This document shows positions 1 to 10,428 of a stretch of DNA of 64,000 nt, one piece after another (the first letter of the stretch is position 1; the number at the start of each line of letters is the position of its first letter). Below the pieces are notes generated by a model, which was given only the letters and a program-made list of their open reading frames with translations, ran no database searches and was not told the DNA's origin. Made by a program: the position numbers and the translations under genes. This DNA is from Persicaria tinctoria (taxonomy: Eukaryota; Streptophyta; Magnoliopsida; Caryophyllales; Polygonaceae): positions 36,048,467-36,112,466 of the forward strand of contig JBANSL010000004.1 of the NCBI GenBank assembly GCA_037127255.1. The letters run 5' to 3'.

Positions 1-210
1 GTCGTCTTCGCTTGCAGGACGGTTAGCGGAGGAGTCGATGTGGTGGAGGACTTTATGAGCCTTAACATGGGTCGTGAAAAGGTGCGACCACATGGTGTAG
101 GTACTGGACTCATGATCAAGAATGATTGGGATGCAATTTTTGATGTTGGAGATGGTTAGGGCGGAATGGTAGGGTGGCTTAATAGGGTCGGTAGGTTGTG
201 GGTTAGCCAT
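1..210 (-). CDS. copia Gag, N-terminal 70 residues (partial)
   Basis: The frame is open from the ATG at 210-208 to the window edge. The start reads MANPQPTDPIKPPYHSALTI and continues with SNIKNCIPIILD and TYTMWSHLFTTHVKAHKVLH. This is the typical N-terminal copia Gag region of plants: an N-terminal LTIxNI block, then a tryptophan and a helical segment ending in VLxHI. Gag forms the virus-like particle in the cytoplasm. No frame break is visible in the part present. The start is chosen because it is the first ATG after the PBS and leader and begins the conserved block. Confidence 0.75.
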   Translation of the reverse strand, partial: MANPQPTDPIKPPYHSALTISNIKNCIPIILDHESSTYTMWSHLFTTHVKAHKVLHHIDSSANRPASEDD

Positions 211-312
211 TGGGACGAGAAGGGAAGGCTAAGGGCGGTGTGCGGAAGTGCTAGCGAGCGAGAGAGAGAAGGAGGGGGTCGACGGTGGGAGTGACGCGGC
301 CGCGGGGGGAAT

Positions 313-375
313 GGCGTGGGCGCGCTAGGGGGTGGCGCGGGCGCGCTAGGGGGTGGCGCGGGCGCGCTAGGGGTT
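313..375. repeat. three tandem copies of a GC-rich 21-bp unit
   Basis: Units start at 313, 334 and 355, each close to ggcgcgggcgcgctaggggg plus one base. They lie in the copia leader between PBS and gag. Read in reverse they give the proline/alanine-rich shadow reading PPPSAPAPPPSAPA, which is not part of gag. A G-run follows at about 398-410. Confidence 0.85.
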
Positions 376-499
376 GGCGGACGGTGGGAGAGAAGGAGGG
401 GGGGGGGGGGCCGACGGTGGGAGGGCGGCGGCGAGGAGAGAGAGAGAAGGGGGTGGCGGCTAGGGTTAGAGAAAAAGAATTTAGGGTCTTTGGATCTTA

Positions 500-512
500 G
501 GCTGTGATACCA
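500..512 (-). other. primer binding site, initiator tRNA-Met type
   Basis: On the minus strand the 13 bases directly after the LTR read TGGTATCACAGCC. This matches the usual plant copia PBS TGGTATCAGAGCC with one change (G to C at position 9). It abuts the LTR end with no spacer. Confidence 0.75.
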
Positions 513-654
513 TGTGAGATCATGAGATTGATTGTAATGTCCTCCTTGAGGGTTTCCATTCATCGATATAACATATATATAGGTTACAAGGTATTGGGCC
601 TTAACGGGCTTTCAGCCCACTATACAATAGGAGACCTATGTAATCTATCACACA
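513..654 (-). repeat. short copia 5-prime LTR, 142 bp
   Basis: Minus-strand ends are TGTGTGATAG and ATGATCTCACA, so the LTR has the TG...CA form with an imperfect terminal inverted repeat. A TATA-like run (tatatatatgttata on the minus strand, about 569-585) is the likely core promoter. The outer edge is fixed by the break in the LINE reading frame at 655 and the inner edge by the PBS at 512. Confidence 0.75.
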
Positions 655-2235
655 GAAATACGTGTTTGACAACTCTCAATAATTATTCTCACATAAATTG
701 AAGGAACAAACACTTCATTATGGAATACAATTTTGTTCCTAGCCATCCACGTATAATAAATTGTAGCTTGAAAAGCTAAAAGCTTAACCTGGAAAGGCAT
801 AGTCTTCTGATGCGGCTGTGGCTCCTCTGCAAACCATTGCAACCAAGCTCCAATCGACCCAAAACGACACCCACAGCCGGTCCATCGCATAACTCGCATA
901 AGGACCTCATGAATCGTATGACAGTCAAACCAGAGGTGGCCAGCGGTCTCTTCCTCCTGGTTGCAGAATGCACATACAGCTGATTCAGCCCCCTTCTAGT
1001 GCTTGACTCGATCACCCGTCTGTAGTCGGTTTCTAGCTGCTAGCCAAACAATAAATGCCCATTTACGACACTGCAATCTCTTCCAAATGAAGCTGCCCCA
1101 CGCCGTGGGCTCACCTTTTTCTCTAAGGATTTCATAGACTTTCGAGCAGGAGACACCCCCGTTGAAGTTTAGGACCGGTTGTATAAATCCCGGCACACAC
1201 TGATTTGACCAGTTGCGATCGGCCAGCATAAGACATCTTCCGAGCAGCCCAAGAAGCGATTAGCTTCTCTAATGTGTCAAAGAGATCACTATACTCATGG
1301 GCAACAACAGTCTTAGAGTGTAAGGGGATACCGAGATATTTGATTGGAAGAGACCCCTGGACAAAGCCAAGCTGTTGGGTGGTGGTGTCGGCTAGACTGA
1401 TCGGAACCCCAGAGATAAACACTATACTCTTCTCATTATTCGCTCTGAGCCCAGACAAAGCAAAGAAATCATTCAGACACGATTTCAGCACCGTGACCGA
1501 TCTCACAACCGCATGACAGAACAGGAGTAGATCGTCAACAAAAGCCAGGTGTACAAGCTTCATCTGTTTGCATCTCGGATGGTATTTGAACCCTGGTCTC
1601 GTAGTAGCTACTTGGAACATTCTGCTCAACACCTCCATACAAAGCACAAACAAATAAGGAGACAAAGGATCACCTTGTCTCAACCCACGCTTACCAGAGA
1701 AAAAACCTTCAGGAGACCCATTGATCAACACAGAAAAAGACGATGTAGAGACACTCTCCATGATCAAATTGACAAGGCTGGTTGGAAAATTGAAATACAC
1801 AAGAGTGGCTCTAATGAAATCCCAATTCAAAAAATCATAGGCTTTTTGGAGATCTACCTCGATTGTACAACGGGGTGGGACTCTCTTCGTACCATAACCA
1901 TTCACGACCTCCAACGCCACTGCACAACTATGCGACATAGAACGACCCGGTATAAAGGCTCCTTGGCTCTCGGATATCAAATCATTCAATTTGCTTTTGA
2001 GCCTACTAACGATCAGCTTAGACACAGCCTTCATAACGGTATTGCAACATGAGATAGGCCTCCAATCCTTAACCAGAGTCGGGTTCGCAACCTTGGGCAA
2101 GAGCGAAATAAATGTAGCATTAAGCTGTTTCAATACTCTGCCATTTCGAAAGATTTCTCTTATAGCTTCACAGGTGTCTTTTCCACTATCGACCATGCAT
2201 CATTAAAAAATTGGCTTCCGAATCCATATTGCGCG
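655..2235 (-). pseudogene. LINE (L1-type) ORF2 remnant: reverse transcriptase and zf-RVT
   Basis: Minus-strand fragment of a non-LTR retrotransposon ORF2. About 2230-1240 encodes RT: LNATFISLLPKV, the fingers block GRSMSHSCAVALEVVNGYG, motif A VDLQKAYDFLNW, motif B GLRQGDPLSPYLF, and motif C FVDDLLLF, where the usual FADD has become FVDD. About 1230-660 encodes the C-terminal zf-RVT region (KWAFIVWLAARNRL). Compared with LINE J (55381-60695) it lacks the 5-prime two-fifths of ORF2 including the endonuclease. It also has an internal deletion of roughly 150 codons near 1225, a missing base near 2190 and a frame change near 900. A copia insertion cuts it at 655. It cannot encode a working protein. 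Confidence 0.85.
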
Positions 2236-2897
2236 AAAGAAGGAAAAAAACTCCAAACACTAAATAGTAACTACCGTCGGAACAAAGAAAAAGAGAGTGG
2301 GTGAATATGGCTGTCATATAAACAAGTTAAAAAGTGTGAAATTATTAGCTGTTAAAAAAATAAACGGGTTTAAACGATATATGGAAACAACAAATAAGCT
2401 TTAGTCAGTTAAAAAAAGGGTTTATAAATAAGTTGCAGATTGAAGCTTATTTTGAGGTTTATATTCCATAATTACTATTTTACCCCTTCTCTTTTATCTT
2501 ATTTGGCTTGAAAGTACCACAATACCCCTAATACACTCCACTTTTTACAAATAAACTTTTTTCGCTCCATACGGAGTTTATATTTTTTTCATAAATTTTT
2601 AACTACTTTTACCAACAGTTTATAAATTTTTACCCTGTTTATAATTTTAGTCAGTTTATTAACCCCGTCTCATACAAACCCAGTGTCTTGGTATTTAAGT
2701 TGGACTCCTGAAAGCTATAAAAAGGGGCTTCTCTCGTCTAGAGGTGGAAGACGACTACATGACCGTTATCAATATCATGAAGAAAATTTGGCAATGCTGT
2801 GGGAGATCGAGATGACAGTTTCTGCCCTCAGCCTTTGTTATACGTATCTTCGAGAGTGTCATCTTCTCACACACCTTTAGAAAGGAGAATTGGATAG
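2236..2897. other. AT-rich DNA without a recognised gene
   Basis: The stretch is A/T-rich with short repeats such as gtcagttaaaaaaagggttt and tttagtcagtttattaac. A 65-codon plus-strand frame at 2683-2880 has no family signature. I assign nothing here. Confidence 0.4.
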
Positions 2898-3032
2898 CTA
2901 ATAAGGTTGGTGCATCTTGGTCTCTCCTTGTACTTTGTCGAAGAGCGTGCTCCAGTTGAGATCGATAACTTCGTCCGTCAAGACGCGCTTGGACGATGCA
3001 TCAACCAAGGTTGACCATCCCAACTCTTTTGC
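2898..3032 (-). pseudogene. exon-like coding remnant, function unknown
   Basis: On the minus strand a splice-acceptor-like tract (tttttttatacaag) at about 3047-3033 is followed by 44 open codons and a TAG at 2900-2898. The peptide begins AKELGWSTLVDASSKRVL and continues TDEVIDLNWSTLFDKVQGE, ending HQPY. Its amphipathic, non-repetitive composition looks like the last exon of a host protein. No second exon is seen upstream. I do not recognise the family. It may be a captured gene fragment or a chance frame. Confidence 0.3.
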
Positions 3033-3363
3033 CTTGTATAAAAAAACAAAGAAAAACGGTAAAATACCTAGCTAAAATGAAATTATAATATCATATATGA
3101 AGTATATACAGGGATAAAAAAAATGCACATATATTAAACATTACTCCATGTATGATTAAAAAAAATTTATAATAATTTTATCATTGATTTAATACTTGAA
3201 TTTATTTACTTGGATCTTTCTCTTCTTCTTCTTTTTATTTGCAAAAAATAATGCTATAATTTCTATCAAGAGACATATGTTTGGAATAAACTGTGGGGAT
3301 AAAAAAAAGAATAACTGCGATTTGATGAGTTAAATAACGCACTTAAATTTGAATTTTAATTTG

Positions 3364-3602
3364 TACTACATCTGATCCACAAAGGATGTCGTTTGACTTT
3401 TTAATACGTATTTTAAGAACGTAAAAACTATATAAAATATCAATTTTTTTAAAATTATATTTTACAACTTAATATTTGTTGGTAATAAATATTAGATTAT
3501 TAAAATATAATAATAAAAAAGTCAATATATTATATAGTTTTTAGCTCCTTAAAATACGTGTTAAAAAAGTTAAACGACATCTTTTGTATATAGAAGGGAG
3601 TA
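3364..3602. mobile_element. Stowaway-like MITE (Tc1/mariner type), about 235 bp
   Basis: The ends are inverted repeats: ctacatctgatccacaaagg plus atgtcgttt at the left, and the reverse complement of aaacgacatcttttgtatat plus agaagggag at the right. Inside these, matching segments around aaaactatata extend the arms to about 75 bp. The right terminus read inwards is CTCCCTTC, close to the Stowaway consensus CTCCCTCC. The element is flanked by the dinucleotide TA on both sides (3364-3365 and 3601-3602), the expected target duplication. It has no coding capacity. Confidence 0.75.
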
Positions 3603-3895
3603 TCACTTTTGCTTACCAGTTACTATTTTTGGCAACGTTACAAAAATAAAGGGGTAACAACAACAACAATTTAGTATTTCTCTCAATCAAGCGGGTTTTG
3701 AAAGTGATATGTACAGGTGTTTTCGAAAAACCAAAGAAAGAAAAAAAAAAAACTAAAATAATATGTGGACCGATTTAAGAAGGGGAAAAAATGTTAGAAA
3801 CACTGACTGTTGTTGTGCCAATACTCGATGAATGAATACTTGAATGGAGGGTTTTAGGATATCGTTGCTAGATTTGATTTGGATATGTTCATCAG

Positions 3896-4527
3896 CAGGG
3901 CCGTGCCAACCTTTTCGGGGGCCCTGTGCTAAAAAAATTGTGCTTGAGTTATATTGTTTGTAAATTAATTTTATATAAATGTGTTGGATAAAATATGTTA
4001 TTAAACTTAAGAATAAGATGGTAATTTTTTATTTTTTAATTAATTTTGTGCATACAAATATTATAAATTCATATAATATGTTATTAAATTTGTGGAAAAT
4101 TTAGTGTTAAATGTCCCGAAAAGCGTTGATTACTAATTTACTAGTCTTGGAAAGGGCAAAAAAAAAAGGGATGATTAATAATGGTTGAAAAGGGCAAAAA
4201 AAAAAAAAAAAGGATGATTAATAGTCTTGGAAACCAAAAAAAAAGAAAAAAGAAAGGAGGGATGATTAATAATGGTTGGAAAGGGCAAAAACAAAAGGGA
4301 TGATTAATATTAATAATAGTCTTGGAAACGGGAAAAAAAAGGATGATTAATGGTCCTCCTAGAAAGAGCAAAAAAATGGGAGCGCTGCTAGGACTCGAAC
4401 CCAGCGTGGAAATCATTACATGCGCTGCACACACCACTACGCTGTTTAGAACATTTGTGATATTACGGAAGACCTTTATTATATACCGAATATAATTGAT
4501 ATGGGGCCCATAATTTTGGGGACCCTG
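3896..4527. mobile_element. hAT-like non-autonomous element, about 632 bp
   Basis: The left end CAGGGCCGTGCC and right end GGGGACCCTG form the CAGGG/CCCTG termini seen in many plant hAT MITEs. An internal left copy cgggggccctg supports this. The 8-bp flanks (ttcatcag and ttccgttg) match only partly, so the target duplication is not proven. The interior holds a degenerate A-rich tandem repeat (4144-4370) and a tRNA-like stretch (about 4384-4445) with a B-box-like ggactcgaaccc. No transposase is present. Confidence 0.5.
4144..4370. repeat. degenerate tandem repeat with units of about 45-60 bp
   Basis: Five or more copies of a unit built from cttggaaagggcaaaa, an A-run and ggatgattaata. Unit length varies because the A-runs differ. 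This explains the false lysine/phenylalanine-rich frame on the minus strand. Confidence 0.7.
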
Positions 4528-4564
4528 TTCCGTTGACATTAAACGGAACAGGGTCCCAAAATTA
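4511..4564. repeat. hairpin-forming inverted repeat
   Basis: Left arm taattttggggaccctgttc plus cgtt, spacer gacatt, right arm aaacggaacagggtcccaaa plus atta. The 24-base arms pair almost perfectly (one G bulge in the left arm). It overlaps the right end of the hAT-like element. It could be two abutting CCCTG/CAGGG termini, that is, a head-to-head pair of elements. Confidence 0.7.
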
Positions 4565-4566
4565 TT

Positions 4567-5550
4567 AAAATACAGGAAGGATTGTTAGAAAAACAAGGAA
4601 CGAATATGAAATGAATTATCAAATCTTATAAAAGTATATGATTATCTTTTTTTTTTTTTAAAGTCTAGTAGGGGAGGACAAAATGGTTAGAAGGGAATAT
4701 GACTACCCTATACTAAAATTAATTAAGGAATGAAACGGGAAAGAAATATAGACATACATACTTTATATGAAAAAAGAGTGAAAACGATAATGGTAGCAGT
4801 TTTGATAAACGAATCTTAATTTAAATATAGAAAAGACATTAATGCTAAACGAGAGGTTAATGTTAGGATTGCGGATGGATCTTATGATCATAAGGTTATA
4901 CTGATCCTTGGTAAGATTCCGACATAAATGGATCCTACTAGTAGCAAAAAAAAAAAAAAAAAAAAAAAATGGAACTAGCTTTGCATGGCAAACTATTATC
5001 TAAATGTTACTTTAGAAAAAAAAATTGTATATATATAGCAATAAAACAATACTTATAATTATGAAATAAATCTGAAAGTTATGATAAGTCAAATGGGAAG
5101 TAGCAAAAATGGAGAAACAAAAACCGACAATAGTGAAGAGGAAGAGGGGTAAAAGGCCCATCTTTGTATTAAGAATATGTCACAGAGCTTGAAATTTATT
5201 GGGCTCTTGGGCCCACCCTTGTTGGCTTACTATGCGATCCATTTTACCTCACTGCCCAATTCCCCACTGGCTTTGAAAATGTGTAAATAATCATAATGGT
5301 TTTATCAATGTTAAATTTTAATATCTACTCCGTATCTATCTATCTATTTATTCTATATTCTATATATACATACATATAATAAAACTCATATATAGTATCC
5401 CATGTGGCGTGTTGTGGTTGATTTTAGAAGAATTTTTTTATTAAAATAATATATTATCATAGTTTATAAAAAGTTATGAAAAGCCACAAATCTATCTATA
5501 TCTATATACATACATACAGACACACCCACCCACGCACACATATATACTAG
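4567..5550. other. AT-rich intergenic DNA, no gene seen
   Basis: Contains an A-run of about 23 at 4947-4969 and short tandem TATC/TACA microsatellites (5330-5380, 5480-5545). The reading frames here are short and lack signatures. Confidence 0.5.
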
Positions 5551-5809
5551 TTTTTTTTTTTATTATTATTATTATTTTTTATGACGTGGGGGTTCCGAGG
5601 TTGTCGACTAATCCCCCACGGGTCCGAGCCCTAGCCTGCAAAGGACCCGAACCGGGCAAGCCAGGCGGCAAGCCACCAGGCAGGCTCACCCAAGCCAATG
5701 AAGGCTTGAGCACCCACTTAATTACACAAAGTGTAAGTAATGGGATTTGAACCCTTGACCTCTTGCAAGGGTTACCTCTCCCTTACCACTAGGGCAAGAG
5801 GTCATTGGT
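5551..5809 (-). mobile_element. tRNA-derived SINE (Au-like)
   Basis: Read on the minus strand the element starts with a tRNA-like head: an A box around ctagtggtaaggg and a B box GGTTCAAATCC about 40 bases later. These are the internal RNA polymerase III promoter. The body ends with ggggattagtcg and a tail rich in ataata and A-runs (seen as the T-run at 5551-5580 on the plus strand). The flanks carry a shared atatatactag (5540-5550 and about 5818-5828), a likely target duplication. SINEs use LINE enzymes for retrotransposition; LINEs are present nearby. Confidence 0.7.
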
Positions 5810-5829
5810 ACATATATATATATACTAGT

Positions 5830-6320
5830 TAAGTGATAAAAATATAAATTGAAACTATTCATAGTCATAATTTTCAAAAATATTAATAAATAAATATGTA
5901 GTATATAATAGTTGCTATTTTTAGGTGGACAAATTATTTATATTGAAATTAATTATTTTTTAGGGTCAAAATAAATTATTAAAATATTATATAGCTATAA
6001 TATGTTGCCACAATCCATTTGTGCATAGATATGTTAGTAAACTAATGTAATATAGATATGCTACATATTTAGTAAAAAAATTTAAAAGATTATAAAAAAT
6101 CAGCTATCTGTTAAATTACATGATATTTAATTAACGATAGATTAGAAAAAACACATTTTACCTTATAAATGTGAATTTTATTTATATTTTGAGAGAATCT
6201 AAATAAAAGTTATTTAGATTATATATAATCTGTCGAAATAACTTTGTTTATATCTATATTTTTTAGTGGAAAAAATTAGAGGGAATAGGAAAAAATTACC
6301 CAAAAAACCAGTTTATTTGC
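5830..6320. other. AT-rich DNA, no feature recognised
   Basis: Very A/T-rich, with no open frame of note, no clear terminal repeats and no RNA gene signature. Confidence 0.5.
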
Positions 6321-6429
6321 AAGGTTAACCAAATCCGGTTTGAAATTGGGCTAAACCGGATATGGGGTAAAAGGTTCCCCTAGTAGCAGGTAAGTGGGGG
6401 GACGTTTGGGCTTCCACTGACTGACACCT

Positions 6430-6600
6430 GGCAAAAATCATAAAGGGAGAGAGAGAGAGAAGTAAGAGAAAGTTTACAAAGGAGTGAGAAAGCCTGCAGA
6501 GGAGGGAGAGAGAGAGACAAAGAGAGAAAAGTAAATTGCAGAGGGGAGAGAGAGAAAAGTAAATTGCAGAGGGGAGAGAGATCAGTGAGGATAGGACAGA
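6430..6600. repeat. GA-rich low-complexity tract with a 30-bp duplication
   Basis: Several gagaga runs, plus two adjacent copies of a unit gaaaagtaaattgcagaggg gagagaga (about 6525-6580). The minus-strand leucine/serine-rich frame over it is an artefact of this composition. Confidence 0.6.
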
Positions 6601-6647
6601 GAGGGATGGAAGAGTCATCTCTCCTCTACGAATTTACTGCTGCTGTT

Positions 6648-7045
6648 TCACTTCGAAGAAGAAGCAATTAGACGGGGGTTTATTTGCAGGTTGACGTGTA
6701 AGTAGTTAGTTTTAACTGGACACCCAAAGCAAAACGACGTGACACATATTGGAATCGACTGAACAAGAGTTATCGGAGAAACAAATTCAACATCGAATTT
6801 GGATAGAAAAGGGGCAAGTTTGCATTCGATAAAGGTTATGCGAGAGGTGTCTCCCTCAAAACTAAAGAAAATTTACTCATTTTCTATCTCAAGTCGATGG
6901 TGAATCTGTTTCTCCGATAACTCATGTCCAGTCGATTCCAATATGTGTCATGTCATTGTGCTTTAGGTGTCCAGTTAAAACTAAATGTTTACATGTCAAC
7001 CTGCAAATAAACCCCTACCGAATTGCTTCTTCTTCGATGGTTTTC
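6648..7045. repeat. long inverted repeat, arms about 165-180 bp
   Basis: The left arm (about 6648-6828) and right arm (about 6872-7045) are reverse complements with roughly 85 percent identity by eye. Shared blocks include gggtttatttgcaggttgac, agttttaactggacaccc, gacacatattggaatcgact and gagttatcggagaaaca. The loop is only about 45 bases. A transcript would fold into a long hairpin of the kind processed to small RNAs in plants. No coding sense is apparent in the arms. Confidence 0.75.
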
Positions 7046-7084
7046 ATTTGCTTCTCCTCTCTCTCTCTCTCTCTCTGATTTTTT

Positions 7085-7265
7085 ATCGAAAGCAAACTTA
7101 CCCATTTTCTATCCGAAGTCGATGGGGAATCTGTTTCTCCGATAACTCTTGTCCAGTCAATTCCAATATGTGTCATGTTGTTTTGCTTTGGGTGTCGAGT
7201 TAAAACTAACTGCTTACACGTCAACATGAAAATAAACCCCAACCAACTTGCTTCTTTTTCAATGG
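7085..7265. repeat. third copy of the inverted-repeat arm
   Basis: This copy is in the same orientation as the right arm (6872-7045) and inverted relative to the left arm. It shares tctgtttctccgataact and ccaatatgtgtcatgt. It shows that the unit of about 180 bp was duplicated in both orientations. Confidence 0.75.
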
Positions 7266-7274
7266 TTTTTCTTT

Positions 7275-7575
7275 GAAAGTTAAGATTTAATTCAAATTAT
7301 ATTAATGCTTCGATAATTTTTCTCTGAAACTTAAGATTTAATTCAAATTATATTAATTCCCCCTTACCGTCACTTTTCCCCCCCTCTATCTCTATCTCTG
7401 TCTTATCCCCTATGTCCTCTTTCTTTTTACTGCATGGGCTTAGGGGGAGGGCGAGACTAGAACTAGGGAAACATTAAACAATACGCAAGACAGAAAACAA
7501 CCATAGGGTGTCCAGTAGAAAATCATTGGGTGTCCAGTAGAGTACCAAAGAGTGTCCAGTAAAAAACCATAGAGT
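7275..7575. repeat. two small tandem repeats
   Basis: At 7280-7355 the segment aagatttaattcaaattata plus ttaat occurs twice. At 7503-7570 the phrase gggtgtccagtag or a variant occurs three times about 25 bases apart. The same gtgtccag(t) word is in the inverted-repeat arms, so this may be eroded repeat DNA. Confidence 0.6.
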
Positions 7576-7770
7576 GGATGTTATATTGTTCATTCATAAA
7601 AAAAAAAAAAACAAAGCGGTTCACCAAGTCTCTGCAAGGGCTCCTCCACTTCGATTCCACCTTCTCTTCTCCAAATCCGGCCTCCACTCGCCTCGAATTG
7701 ACATGGAAAATCCATCAGAACGAAGGTGAAGGAAGAAGGCATCAAAGCGGTGCGCCGACGATGATTCACA

Positions 7771-8951
7771 CTAGCGGCACAGGCTGAATTTGAGTTCCCA
7801 TGGAGATCCCGTCACCCTCAAAGGCAGAGAGATAAAAGACAGAGAAATCAAAGAATAAATAAGCTCTTCAATGGAGAGAGGTAGAGAGAGGTATATATCC
7901 CTTGATTCTCCTTCTAGGTGCCTCATCCTCGTCAACATCTCCAAGAAGATGTGAGACTCTCCGTCCATAGGCACTAACTCAGTAACTCTCACCCCGCAGC
8001 GCACATCAATCAATGTGATCAATCCTTCAAATCCAATAGTCATGGTATCTCTCTGAGCTCCCAATGCATCCATATTGGCTTGTTTGACTGCCAAAAATGC
8101 TTTATGCTTGAGCTCAACTGGCAAATGACACCGCTTTCCATAAACTAGACGAAACGGAGACATCCCAATAGGTGTCTTATAAGCAGTACGGTAAGCCCAT
8201 AGCGCATCCTCCAATCTAAGACTCCAATCTTTTATATTCAGTGCTATAGTCTTTTCCAAAATATGCTTTACCTCCCTATTGGACAATTCTGCTTGTCTAT
8301 TGGTTTGAGGGTGATAGGCGGTAGAGACTTCTGAGTCACGCTGTATTTCTTCAAAAGAGCACTAATAATCTTGTTACAGAAGTGAGTCCCCCTGTCACTG
8401 ATAACTGCTCTAGGTATCCCAAATCTAGCAAATAGTCTCTTCAAGAAACTAGCAACAGTGCGAGTATCGTCAGCCTTTGTCACTTTCGCCTCAACCCACT
8501 TAGAAATATAGTCAACTGCAAGAAAGATGTAGACATTCCCAAATGAACTAGGAAATGGTCCCATGAAATCGATACCCCAAACATCAAAGATCTCGCATAC
8601 CATAATCGAAGATAGTGGCATCTTATTCCTTCCTGAGATATTGCCGGTTCGCTGACATCGATCACAAGTCCTGCAGAATGCATGAGCATCGCGAAAGATA
8701 TGCGGCCATCAGAATCTCGCTTCCAGGACTTTCCTAGCTGTTCTTTGTGCTTCAAAATGTCCACCACTTGGGTGAGAATGACAATATCTCAAGACATAAG
8801 TTACCTCATTGTTTGGAAGACATCGACGAACAATTCTATCAATGCAGTGCTTCCACAAGTAAGGATCATCCCAAACATAGTAGTGAGCATCATGACGGAT
8901 TTTGTCCTTCTTTGCTTTCAGGCAATTCGAAGGGAAAATTCCCGCCACCAA
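7771..8951 (-). pseudogene. integrase of element H (broken)
   Basis: From right to left: a zinc-binding region (about 8951-8709) with histidines in CHSHPSGGHFEAQ, then the DDE core (about 8621-8268) with the aspartates in WGIDFMGPF and ISDRGTHF, then the distal core (about 8286-8090) with [19 protein letters not shown] and [15 protein letters not shown], and a degenerate C-terminal region to 7771. Integrase inserts the cDNA into the host genome. The frame changes near 8280, 8480 and 8710, so no continuous protein is possible. Confidence 0.8.
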
Positions 8952-9055
8952 GTAATTTACAATATCAGCGAACCAAGGTTTCTTAGTCCGAATACTAGCT
9001 CATAAGCAAACCGCTCACCCTCATCATCTTCAAGCAAATCAGAGATCGAGACACT

Positions 9056-10330
9056 TCACTGGCGGCGGGCGTCGTGCTCAGAGGCGGCGGGCGCCGTGTC
9101 ATCAGTGTCGTCCCATATCGAAATTCTCAGCAATCCTTCATCATGAAATTCTTCCAATCTGTCTGGTTGCTCTCCCCCACCATCGGTTCTAAAGATTCTG
9201 CTCAGATGGTCAGCTACTAGATTCTCTGCTCCCTTCTTAACTCTGATTTCCAAATTGAATTATGTCAGAAGTAGAATCCATCGAATCAATATCGGTTTAG
9301 CGTCCTTCTTTGTCATCAAATAGCGGAGTGCCGCATGATCACTATAGACCACCACCTTGGCACCCAATAAATAAGGACGAAACTTCTCTAAAGGAAACAC
9401 CGCAACTAGAAGCTCCTTTTCAATGTAGTGTAATTTCGCTGAGCCGTATTCAACATCATAGAAGCATAATAGATCACATGAGATGCTTTATCAACCTTTT
9501 ACCCCAAAATAGCCTCAACGGCATAATCGCTAGCATCACACATCAACTCAAACGAAAAAGTCCAAATAGAAGCCTGAATAATATATACTTAAGTTAATTG
9601 ATTCCTCAACTCATGAAAAGCCTTCTTGCAATTATCATCAAACACAAAGAAAGAACGAATCCTGCATGGCCTAAGAAAGTTATCTTGGAAAATTCCTTGA
9701 TAAACCCCCTATAGAATCCTGCATGGCCTAAGAAAGAACGAATCTCACGCACATTAGTAGGATAAGGTAAAGACTGAATCAAATCTATCTTAGCTATATC
9801 TACATCAATGCATTTCTTGGACACAATGTGACCAAGAACAATTCCTTGTTCAACCATAAAATTGCACTTTTCAGAGTTCAAGACTAAGTTAGTTTCAACA
9901 CATCTCTTAAGCACTACTGACAAATGATTCAAGCAAGATTCAAAATCATTCCCATGCACAGTGAAATCATCCATAAACACTTCAATAAAATGCTGAACAT
10001 ATTAAAAAAATATACTCATCATGCATCTTTGAAATGTACCAGGTGCATTGCATAATCCAAAAGGCATTATACTATAAGCAAAATTACCAAAAGGACATGT
10101 AAAAGTAGTTTTCTCCTGGTCCTCATGTGCAATAGGAATTTGAAAATATCCAGAATAACCATCCAAAAAACAATAATAAGACCGCCGACAAGGCGCTCAA
10201 GCATCTGATCAATGAAAGGTAAAGGAAAGTGATCCTTACGTGTCGCCGCATTGAGTTTACGGTAGTCAATGCAAACTCTCCAAACAGTTTGTACCCTCAT
10301 AGGTACCTTCTCACCTTCTTGGTTCTCAGA
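9056..10330 (-). pseudogene. reverse transcriptase and RNase H of element H (broken)
   Basis: The RT N-terminal part (10300-10210) shows [20 protein letters not shown] and IDQMLERL. The catalytic YxDD equivalent is MFMDDFTVHG at 9980-9950. The connection has FLGHAGFYRGFIKEFSKI. The RNase H part (about 9600-9180) reads [20 protein letters not shown] and ENLVADHLSRI. There is at least one frame change between the RT halves and several stops in RNase H. A block around gaatcctgcatggcctaaga occurs twice (9658-9677 and 9715-9734), a local duplication that repeats FLGHAGF in the translation. Confidence 0.8.
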
Positions 10331-10428
10331 GACCGTGATACCCCCTTATTAGGGACCACTTGTATAGGACTTACCCATTAACTATCAGAAATAGGATAGA
10401 ACATACCTGCCTGAAGGAGCTTCAAGAC

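Larger units (their letters stand above)
1..654 (-). mobile_element. Ty1/copia retrotransposon, 5-prime end (rest lies outside the window)
   Basis: Read on the minus strand this is a complete short LTR (654-513), a primer binding site (512-500), a leader (499-211) and the start of gag (210-1). The element is cut by the window edge, so its second LTR cannot be seen. It sits inside a LINE open reading frame: the LINE protein runs up to the residues ESCQTRIS and is then interrupted exactly at the LTR start. The 5 bases next to the LTR (655-659, gaaat) are the expected target-site duplication, but the partner copy is outside the window. Class assignment rests on the gag sequence, the tRNA-Met-like PBS and the short LTR. 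Confidence 0.8.

Noticed and set aside
156..563. 135-codon minus-strand frame rich in proline and serine
   Set aside because: It spans the copia LTR end, PBS and leader and is driven by the GC-rich tandem repeat; the true gag start is in another frame at 210.
4384..4445. tRNA-like sequence with a B-box-like GGTTCGAGTCC on the minus strand
   Set aside because: No complete cloverleaf or acceptor stem can be drawn; it lies inside a hAT-like MITE, so it is not called as a tRNA gene.
4141..4539. 132-codon minus-strand frame rich in phenylalanine and leucine
   Set aside because: Produced by A-rich tandem repeats read on the opposite strand; no family signature.
5740..5809. possible tRNA gene on the minus strand
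   Set aside because: The A and B boxes belong to the SINE head; the acceptor stem is absent and a SINE body and tail follow.
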